Source of the DNA: Clostridiaceae bacterium
GTDB taxonomy: Bacteria > Bacillota > Clostridia > Oscillospirales > QAMX01
Direction of reading: 5' to 3'
NCBI GenBank assembly: GCA_016297585.1
Contig: JAEDGJ010000114.1
Location: forward strand, 1-8,020
Length of the DNA stretch: 8,020 nt
Under the pieces are notes generated by a model that did no database searches, had not been told where the DNA came from, and saw only the letters and a list, made by a program, of their open reading frames with translations. Shown here piece after piece: positions 1 to 4,396 of the stretch. Made by a program: the position numbers and the translations under genes. How positions within the stretch are numbered: the stretch's first letter is position 1; each line of letters starts with the position of its first letter.

Positions 1-20
1 TGATGGGTGCCTCCCCCAAA
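1..20 (-). repeat. Copy 1 of a 20-base direct repeat
   Basis: The plus strand here reads TGATGGGTGCCTCCCCCAAA, nearly the same as bases 75-93. Read on the minus strand, both copies would encode a short Gly-Gly-Thr-His-His-like string, but no supported gene contains them. The copy touches the window edge, so the true unit may be longer or part of a longer series. It may belong to a dispersed intergenic repeat family; that is inference. Confidence 0.5.
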
Positions 21-74
21 CGTATTCGACAGACCGCCGCGCCGGGAAAAAGTCAGGAAAACCGCCGTTTTTTG

Positions 75-93
75 TGATGGGTGCCGCCCCAAA
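75..93 (-). repeat. Copy 2 of the 20-base direct repeat
   Basis: The plus strand reads TGATGGGTGCCGCCCCAAA. It differs from the copy at base 1 by one substitution and one missing C. The two starts are 74 bases apart and the DNA between them is not itself repeated. It lies downstream of the cysteine-rich gene terminator and downstream of a possible leftward promoter. Confidence 0.5.
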
Positions 94-125
94 GCTTTCC
101 CGTCCGGCACGCGTCCGTTATTCCT

Positions 126-154
126 AAGATAGCATAAAAATTGCCGCCTGTCAA
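126..154 (-). promoter_or_regulatory. Leftward sigma-A-like promoter inside the terminator
   Basis: On the minus strand TTGACA (154-149) is followed after 17 bases by TATCTT (131-126), with TGC directly before the -10, an extended -10 signature. The -35 is a perfect consensus match. It lies in the loop and arm of the terminator of the cysteine-rich gene. A transcript would start near base 119 and run leftward through both repeat copies and out of the window, so its product is unseen. The match could be chance. Confidence 0.4.
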
Positions 155-172
155 GACAGACGGCAATTTTTT
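137..172 (-). terminator. Intrinsic terminator of the cysteine-rich operon
   Basis: AAAATTGCCG (137-146) pairs with CGGCAATTTT (161-170), and CTGTC (148-152) pairs with GACAG (155-159). There is one C-A mismatch and a two-base loop. On the minus strand the stem runs into TTTTT. It begins a few bases after the stop at 177-179. A and T tracts flank both sides, so it could also work in the other direction. Confidence 0.85.
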
Positions 173-176
173 CCCT

Positions 177-941
177 TCAGTCTTCCATGCAGCTTCCGAC
201 GCAGCGCACCTTCGTATCTCCGGCCTCCGCGTCCACGTCAAACGTCAGCGGCACCGCGACGCACAGCCGCTGCGTCACATGGAACGTGCAGCTCGGGGTC
301 GCGTCCCCGGGGCATTCGCCCGGGAAGGACGCCGCCTCACCGCAGCAGAACACCTCCGGCTCGCCTGCCTCCGCCGTCACGGTGACGGTCACCGGCACGC
401 AGACCTCCACGCTCTGGTGTCCCTCCGCATCCCGGCAGCTCCCGCATTCCCGCGGGCATACCGGTCCGCAGATCGTTTTGCCCGTGAGCACCTGCTGTCC
501 GCCCTTGATGCAGACCGCCGCCGGGCCGATCGGATAGACGTCCGTGAGCGCGAATGCCACCCGCATCTCGCCGTCTTCTTTGTCAAGCCCGAAATCAAAC
601 TTCAGTCCCCGGCAGCCCGTCGTCGGATCCGTCACGATCTCGACGTTTTCGCCGAGCTCCACCGTCTGTTCCCGGCCGTCGATGACGACGGTCACGTCTC
701 TCAGGTCGTCTTCGGTGATGGTTTCGCAAATACCCAGTACCCAGTGCGATAGATCGGCCTCCGTACTGCCCCCGCTGCCGACACCCTCGACCCGGTAACC
801 AAAACGCTGGGGGTTTCCGGGTGCGGGAAACCAGTCGGAGTGCTCCTCGTCAACGGTGAAGACAAAGGGGAGTCTTCTGTCTCCGGGTTCTCCGCTGTAG
901 TCGGCTCGTTGTGTGCAGATTTCGCTGTATCGCCGGATAAT
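177..941 (-). CDS. Cysteine-rich, probable spore-surface protein; start unresolved
   Basis: This is a leftward gene of unknown function. The only canonical start in frame is GTG at 695 (172 residues), which lacks a good ribosome site. The same frame stays open to 1008, and its translation looks genuine for about 80 residues upstream of the GTG (hydrophobic and acidic segments such as LPFVFTVDEEHSDWF and LSHWVLGICETITEDD). A perfect AGGAGG at 952-947 stands 5 bases before ATT (941-939) and 8 before ATC (938-936), so I extend to 941 (254 residues if ATT). The middle has a YDPTTG-like turn, seen here as TDPTTGCRGLKFDFG. The C-terminal half holds a VCVPVTVTV strand, a CCGE motif and SCTFHVTQRLCVAVPLTF, which match the paralog at 1053-1430. 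There are 16 cysteines, with no signal peptide or membrane segment. It resembles unnamed Firmicute cysteine-rich proteins that I recall, which suggests a spore coat or exosporium role (inference). A frameshifted upstream part is the main alternative start model. Confidence 0.7.
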   Translation of the reverse strand: MIRRYSEICTQRADYSGEPGDRRLPFVFTVDEEHSDWFPAPGNPQRFGYRVEGVGSGGSTEADLSHWVLGICETITEDDLRDVTVVIDGREQTVELGENVEIVTDPTTGCRGLKFDFGLDKEDGEMRVAFALTDVYPIGPAAVCIKGGQQVLTGKTICGPVCPRECGSCRDAEGHQSVEVCVPVTVTVTAEAGEPEVFCCGEAASFPGECPGDATPSCTFHVTQRLCVAVPLTFDVDAEAGDTKVRCVGSCMED

Positions 942-946
942 AACCG

Positions 947-952
947 CCTCCT
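947..952 (-). promoter_or_regulatory. Perfect Shine-Dalgarno with no ATG, GTG or TTG after it
   Basis: On the minus strand AGGAGG is followed by CGGTT and then ATT ATC CGG in the frame of the cysteine-rich gene at 177. The spacing to ATT is 5 bases and to ATC 8, both suitable for initiation, and no canonical start codon follows at usable distance. One base change, ATT to ATG, would give a textbook start. Either a non-AUG codon is used, the start has mutated, or the site is incidental. Confidence 0.5.
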
Positions 953-955
953 GAC

Positions 956-1066
956 AATTTCCCCGTCCTCCGGCTCCGCGTTTTCGGGCGCATCCCCGGA
1001 AAACGGGTCATTTTCCTCCGGCGGCGGCTCGCTTTCATCGGACGCGTCCGCTTCAGCTCTCGCGAA
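956..1066 (-). other. Acidic coding-like open frame between the cysteine-rich genes
   Basis: Between the two cysteine-rich genes, the minus-strand frame offset from both of them has no stop and encodes a strongly acidic, Pro/Ser-rich stretch (for example SDESEPPPEENDPFSG). Over one 32-residue stretch there are 14 Asp/Glu and no Lys/Arg. Codons mostly begin with G, and third positions are mostly G or C, as in real genes here. The frame used by both cysteine-rich genes carries stops at 1053, 1035 and 1008 in this stretch. It has no start of its own. It could be a linker joined by frameshifting, a remnant of a once-fused gene, or a chance open frame in GC-rich DNA. Confidence 0.35.
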
Positions 1067-1430
1067 AGGGTTCCTCCTGCGCCGCGCAGCCGCAGTCACA
1101 GTCCGTGCAGTCCTCGCCGCTCGCCGAAATACATGTGCTGCTGGGGTCGGAAAGCGCGACCTCGGCGCCGAAGATGACCGGCACCTCGATGCACAGCTCC
1201 TGCCGGATCGTAAAGCAGCACGAGCCGTTCTCCACGCCCGGGCAGTCACATGTACGCGCGCAGATCACCGGTTCGCCGCAGGAAACGGTCGTGACGGCGC
1301 CGAGCCGCGCGAAAGGCGTCACCGTGACGGCGGCACAGACGGCAACGCGCTGGTATCCGACAGCCGGGCACCGGTTCTCCAGCGGCTCTCCCGGGAACAT
1401 CGCTTCCAGTTTATCCTGTTTCATGATCAA
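1053..1430 (-). CDS. Cysteine-rich, probable spore-surface protein (upstream paralog)
   Basis: This small protein of 125 residues has 14 cysteines, no signal peptide and no membrane segment; I do not recognise a named family. It is a shorter relative of the gene downstream. It shares VCAAVTVTPFARLG, an SCGEP motif and SCCFTIRQELCIEVPVIF, where 9 of 18 positions are identical to the downstream copy. It ends in a cysteine-rich tail (DCTDCDCGC) followed by EEPFRES. Start choice: AGGAGG at 1442-1437 lies 6 bases before TTG (1430) and 12 before ATG (1424). The TTG spacing is better, so I use it; the ATG would remove two residues. A promoter with a mother-cell sigma -10 lies just upstream, and the previous gene ends in its own terminator, so this gene and the one at 177-941 probably form one unit. 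A coat or exosporium role is inference. Confidence 0.72.
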   Translation of the reverse strand: MIMKQDKLEAMFPGEPLENRCPAVGYQRVAVCAAVTVTPFARLGAVTTVSCGEPVICARTCDCPGVENGSCCFTIRQELCIEVPVIFGAEVALSDPSSTCISASGEDCTDCDCGCAAQEEPFRES

Positions 1431-1462
1431 AAACAGCCTCCTTTACCGTGTCGGGTCACTCT

Positions 1463-1490
1463 CATACTATGCGCTCTCCCCTCCCGGTGT
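1463..1490 (-). promoter_or_regulatory. Possible mother-cell sigma (E or K) promoter
   Basis: On the minus strand CATAGTATG (1471-1463) fits the CATAnnnT -10 used by the sporulation factors sigma-E and sigma-K. An AC element about 15-17 bases upstream, within ACACC, would suit sigma-K. The start would fall near 1456, about 14 bases before the AGGAGG of the cysteine-rich gene. No convincing sigma-A promoter is seen between this gene and the preceding terminator. The motif is short, so the call is tentative. Confidence 0.3.
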
Positions 1491-1512
1491 GCGCCGTGCC
1501 GCGGCGAAAACG

Positions 1513-1560
1513 AAAAACGGGCCTTTCGCCGCAGCAGTTGCAGGCGAAAGACCCGTTTTT
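1513..1560 (-). terminator. Intrinsic terminator of the Re-citrate synthase gene
   Basis: AAAAACGGG (1513-1521) pairs with CCCGTTTTT (1552-1560) and CTTTCGCC (1523-1530) pairs with GGCGAAAG (1543-1550), with one C-A mismatch and a 12-base loop. On the minus strand the stem ends in TTTTT. It starts about 10 bases after the synthase stop and separates that gene from the cysteine-rich pair. Confidence 0.9.
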
Positions 1561-1569
1561 GTTCCTGAT

Positions 1570-3021
1570 TTATGCCTTATGGTACAGCTCGTGCAGCTTT
1601 TTGTACATTTCCGGATTGACCTTCTCCACCATCTCAAGCAGCTCGTGATCGCTCATGACGGTATTGCGTCCCATCGCGTATTCGCGGTCGACCATCTCCT
1701 TGACGCCGGCAATCAGCGGATCCTGCTTGGAAATCGCGTTTTCGGTGCCGAGGATGCGGAAATAGGTGTTCAGCCAGTGCGCAATGCCCGCGAGTCCGCT
1801 GTGGACGTCCACGGCCACGGTCGCCGGGCGGTTCAGGATCGCCGCGGTATCGAAGATGTTGTAGATCTCCTCGTCCTTTAACAGGCCGTCCGCGTGGATG
1901 CCCGCGCGCGTCACGTTGAAGTTGCGCCCGACAAACGGCGTCTGCGGCGGGATCTCGTAGCCGATCTCCTCCTCGAAGTAGCGCGCGATCTCGGTGATGA
2001 CCGACAGATCCATGCCGTCCGTCGTCCCGCGCAGCGACGCGTACTCGATCACCATCGCCTCCAGCGGGCAGTTGCCCGTGCGCTCGCCGATACCCAGCAG
2101 CGAGCAGTTGACGCTGGAGCTGCCGTAGAGCCACGCCGTCGCGGCGTTGGCGACGACCTTATAGAAGTCGTTGTGCCCGTGCCACTCGATCATGCCCGAC
2201 GGCACGCCCGCGTAGTGCATAATGCCGTAGACGATGCCCGGCACGCTGCGCGGCAGCGCGACGCCCGGATACGGCACGCCGTAGCCCATCGTATCGCAGC
2301 AGCGGATCTTGACGGGCATCTTATACTCCTCGCCCAGCTTCTGCAGCGCTTCGGCAAGCGGTACGACAAAGCCGTAGAAGTCCGCGCGGGTGATGTCCTC
2401 GAAATGACAGCGCGGACGGATGCCGCGGTCCATGACGCTCTTGACGATGCCTAAGTACTTGTCCATCGCCTTGCTGCGCGTCAGGCCCATCTTATTATAG
2501 ATATGATAATCCGAGCACGAAAGCAGGATGCCCGTCTCGGACAGCCGCAGATCCTTGATGATCTGGAAATCCTTCTCGTTTGCGCGGATCCAGCTCGTGA
2601 TCTCCGGGAACTCATAGCCCAGCGCGCGGCATTCCTCGATCGCGCGGCGGTCCTTCTCCGTATAGACGAAGAACTCCGACTGGCGGATCAGGCCTCTCGG
2701 GCCGCCGAGCCTGTGCATCAGGTCGTACAGGTGCACGATCTGCTTGACCGTGAAGGGCGACATCGCCTGCTGCCCGTCGCGGAACGTCGTATCCGTGATC
2801 CAGAGCTCCGCCGGCGTCTGCATCGGCACCGTGCGGTGGTTGAACGCGATCTTCGGAACGTGCTTGTAGTCAAACAGATGCCGGTACAGATTCGGCTCGT
2901 CCCGATCCTGCAGGGAATACTTATAGGCAAACTGCTCCAGCAAATTCGTGCGGCGGGAGTACTCCAGCGCTCGGGCGTCTCCATAGTTCGCTTCCGTGAC
3001 CATGCCATTTTCTTCGTTCAT
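1570..3021 (-). CDS. Re-citrate synthase-type DRE-TIM metallolyase
   Basis: This is a 483-residue member of the isopropylmalate/homocitrate synthase superfamily. It most resembles the Re-citrate synthase branch known from Clostridium kluyveri, which condenses acetyl-CoA and oxaloacetate to citrate in the cytosol and feeds 2-oxoglutarate and glutamate synthesis. An N-terminal extension of about 70 residues precedes the TIM barrel. The barrel opens with DTTFRDGQQ (77-85), carrying the catalytic Arg and the metal-binding Asp. IRQSEFF (112-118), HFEDITRAD (206-214) and DTMGYGVPYPG (243-253) follow, then the metal-binding HGHND (281-285) and LGIGERTGN (309-317). The C-terminal part runs to residue 483 with no obvious leucine-regulatory domain. 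ATG at 3021 is chosen because GGGAGG lies 6 bases before it, and because the promoter places the RNA start downstream of the ATG at 3099. The gene is a single unit. Isopropylmalate or homocitrate synthase is the alternative, less likely from the motifs around the active site. Confidence 0.85.
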   Translation of the reverse strand: MNEENGMVTEANYGDARALEYSRRTNLLEQFAYKYSLQDRDEPNLYRHLFDYKHVPKIAFNHRTVPMQTPAELWITDTTFRDGQQAMSPFTVKQIVHLYDLMHRLGGPRGLIRQSEFFVYTEKDRRAIEECRALGYEFPEITSWIRANEKDFQIIKDLRLSETGILLSCSDYHIYNKMGLTRSKAMDKYLGIVKSVMDRGIRPRCHFEDITRADFYGFVVPLAEALQKLGEEYKMPVKIRCCDTMGYGVPYPGVALPRSVPGIVYGIMHYAGVPSGMIEWHGHNDFYKVVANAATAWLYGSSSVNCSLLGIGERTGNCPLEAMVIEYASLRGTTDGMDLSVITEIARYFEEEIGYEIPPQTPFVGRNFNVTRAGIHADGLLKDEEIYNIFDTAAILNRPATVAVDVHSGLAGIAHWLNTYFRILGTENAISKQDPLIAGVKEMVDREYAMGRNTVMSDHELLEMVEKVNPEMYKKLHELYHKA

Positions 3022-3099
3022 AATTATCCTCCCTTTCGCATAATCATTCCAGCCGGCCAGTATGCATCCCAAGCGCGGGCGGAAAAATATGTTGCTCAT

Positions 3100-3128
3100 A
3101 TCATACAGGAAAACAGGGGGAAAAACAA
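3100..3128 (-). promoter_or_regulatory. Sigma-A promoter of the Re-citrate synthase gene
   Basis: On the minus strand TTGTTT (3128-3123) is followed after 17 bases by TATGAT (3105-3100). Transcription would start near 3093, giving a leader of about 70 bases in which I see no riboswitch or strong hairpin. The upstream ATG at 3099 falls in the promoter, which supports the downstream start at 3021. Confidence 0.6.
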
Positions 3129-3142
3129 TCTGGATTCTGACG

Positions 3143-3170
3143 AAAAACGGAGGACAAGTGTCCTCCGTTT
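3143..3170 (-). terminator. Intrinsic terminator of the oxidoreductase gene
   Basis: AAACGGAGGAC (3145-3155) and GTCCTCCGTTT (3160-3170) form a perfect 11-pair stem with a 4-base loop. On the minus strand it is followed by a T run ending at 3143. It lies about 58 bases beyond the oxidoreductase stop, just upstream of the next promoter. Confidence 0.9.
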
Positions 3171-3227
3171 GTCACATACCGCTCAAAAATGAACCGTTCC
3201 GATGAAAGAATATGCAGAATCGCCGAT

Positions 3228-4259
3228 TTACACGCCGGGGGTAAGCTGGTGGCAGCGCTCGATGATCTCCATAACGCGGAGTGTATCGGAAACGGGAACG
3301 AGCGGCGCTTTGTCCTCCGCGTAATACGCCCAGCAGGCGTCGTAGAAGCTTTTGGCGTCCTCGGGGCGGATGGGGAACGTCTGCGTATGCCACGGCAGCG
3401 ACGCGTCCTGCGAGTATTTGCGCCCTTTGGCGATCAGCTCGTCCGACGCCTCGAGCGGCGGCAGCTCGTCCGGCACGAGATAGCGCACGGTGAAAGCGGG
3501 ACCCTCCGGCGTCTGCTCGACCATCGCCGCGCCGAGCGTGCCGAAGATCTGCCACGGCGTCATCGGGAACGCCGCCGCCTGGCTGATGTCGATGTCGATG
3601 GTCACGTTGTCGCTCGTGTTCATCAGCACCTTCACGACGTCGTCCGCGTCGCCGAGGGACACCTCGCGCTTGCGGTGGCAGACGATGTCCGTGACCTCCG
3701 CGCCGGTGATGTAGAGGATCTGATCGATGAAATGCGCGCCGTAGTTGTTGAGCATGCCGCCGCCGTATTTCGTAAACGCCTGCCAGTCCGAGCGGCGGTT
3801 ATAGCTGGAATTTGCGCGCTTGACCATGAAAACGCGCCCCAGAAGTCCGCTTTCCAGCACTTTTTTGGCGACAACCGCTTCCGCCGTCACGCGGTGCGGC
3901 TGATAGATCATCAGCTTCCTGCCGCATTCCTCCGCGCAGGCCGCAATTTCCCGCGCTTCCGCGAGATTCACCGCCATCGGCTTATCGAGAAAGACGTCCG
4001 CGCCCGCGCGCAGCGCCTGCATCGCGTGCTGCCGGTGCAGATGCGTCGGCGACGCGATGACGACAAGCTCGGGCTTCTCCCGCTCGAGCATCTCGCCGAA
4101 ATCCGTGTAGCCGTCCACGCCGTAGGTCTGCTTTGCCTCCGCCAGCCGGTCCGCGCTGGTGTCCACGACGATCACCGGGGCAAACCCCTCGCGCTTTGTA
4201 AGCTCCGGCAGATGGAATCCCCAGCCGATTCGCCCAAGTCCGATCAACGCTGTTTTCAT
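3228..4259 (-). CDS. Gfo/Idh/MocA family NAD(P)-dependent oxidoreductase
   Basis: This is a 343-residue cytosolic dehydrogenase, the usual size for the family, most members of which oxidise or reduce sugars, inositols or related polyols. The N-terminal Rossmann fold has GLGRIG (7-12). An Asp at 33, ending the second strand (VIVVDTSADR), suggests NAD over NADP. The family's catalytic EKP motif appears as DKP (92-94, Lys93). GGGMLNNYGAHFIDQ (166-180) supplies the conserved catalytic His176 and Asp179. The remaining C-terminal part is the mixed alpha/beta substrate domain. ATG at 4259 is chosen because GGAGG lies 6 bases before it and the Rossmann motif starts at once; the longer open frame to 4370 would cross the promoter. 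The gene is transcribed divergently from the serine hydrolase at 4397, so the two may share control. The substrate cannot be told from the sequence. Confidence 0.9.
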   Translation of the reverse strand: MKTALIGLGRIGWGFHLPELTKREGFAPVIVVDTSADRLAEAKQTYGVDGYTDFGEMLEREKPELVVIASPTHLHRQHAMQALRAGADVFLDKPMAVNLAEAREIAACAEECGRKLMIYQPHRVTAEAVVAKKVLESGLLGRVFMVKRANSSYNRRSDWQAFTKYGGGMLNNYGAHFIDQILYITGAEVTDIVCHRKREVSLGDADDVVKVLMNTSDNVTIDIDISQAAAFPMTPWQIFGTLGAAMVEQTPEGPAFTVRYLVPDELPPLEASDELIAKGRKYSQDASLPWHTQTFPIRPEDAKSFYDACWAYYAEDKAPLVPVSDTLRVMEIIERCHQLTPGV

Positions 4260-4290
4260 TGTACGCCTCCATGAAGCTTTTGATAGTCCG

Positions 4291-4319
4291 ATTATACCGC
4301 ATATCCGCCGTTTTGTAAA
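4291..4319 (-). promoter_or_regulatory. Sigma-A promoter of the oxidoreductase gene
   Basis: On the minus strand TTTACA (4319-4314) and TATAAT (4296-4291) are separated by exactly 17 bases, close to full consensus. Transcription would start near 4284, leaving a leader of about 25 bases that contains the GGAGG site. Confidence 0.85.
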
Positions 4320-4346
4320 GTGCGGATTGTTTTTTCCCGCAATCCG
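4303..4346. promoter_or_regulatory. Possible operator: three CGGAT half-sites between divergent promoters
   Basis: ATCCGC (4303-4308), GCGGAT (4322-4327) and ATCCGT (4342-4347) alternate in orientation. The last two extend to a 7-base inverted repeat, CGGATTG (4323-4329) with CAATCCG (4340-4346), across 10 bases. The arms overlap the -35 of the hydrolase promoter and flank the -35 of the oxidoreductase promoter, so a bound regulator could affect both genes. No regulator gene is present in the window. Confidence 0.35.
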
Positions 4347-4355
4347 TGCTATACT
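4327..4355 (+). promoter_or_regulatory. Sigma-A promoter of the serine hydrolase gene
   Basis: TTGTTT (4327-4332) and TATACT (4350-4355) are separated by 17 bases. Transcription would start near 4362. AGGAGG at 4382-4387 then lies 9 bases before the ATG at 4397. The -35 is only 7 bases from the -35 of the opposing promoter. Confidence 0.8.
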
Positions 4356-4396
4356 GAGGGAAAACGCCATAAACGATTTACAGGAGGCTACGCCGT

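Noticed and set aside
1..94. CRISPR-like arrangement
   Set aside because: There are only two imperfect copies with a 54-base gap, unequal units and no cas genes in view.
53..241. Small minus-strand open frame of 62 codons across the left terminator
   Set aside because: It overlaps the cysteine-rich gene and the terminator stem, has no ribosome site and arises from GC-rich DNA.
1053..1078. prfB-like +1 shift exactly at the TGA stop of the upstream cysteine-rich gene
   Set aside because: The AGGAGG is 17 bases from the TGA, too far to stimulate a shift there; only the CCC TTT position is kept, as speculation.
840..1568. Plus-strand open frame of 242 codons
   Set aside because: It runs antisense through the cysteine-rich gene and terminator, and its composition matches a complement shadow. 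No ribosome site was seen.
1894..2454. Plus-strand open frames opposite the Re-citrate synthase (also 2503-3192)
   Set aside because: They are Arg/Ala/Asp-rich complement shadows of a fully conserved enzyme gene.
3022..3099. Upstream in-frame ATG for the Re-citrate synthase (509 residues)
   Set aside because: It falls at the promoter -10, before the likely RNA start, and lacks a ribosome site. ATG at 3021 has GGGAGG 6 bases upstream.
3189..4274. Plus-strand open frame of 361 codons opposite the oxidoreductase
   Set aside because: It is a shadow: the minus strand carries the complete dehydrogenase with conserved motifs, promoter, ribosome site and terminator.
4260..4370. Longer N-terminus for the oxidoreductase
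   Set aside because: It would be translated from DNA that includes both the -35 and -10 of the gene's promoter, and the Rossmann motif begins at the shorter start.
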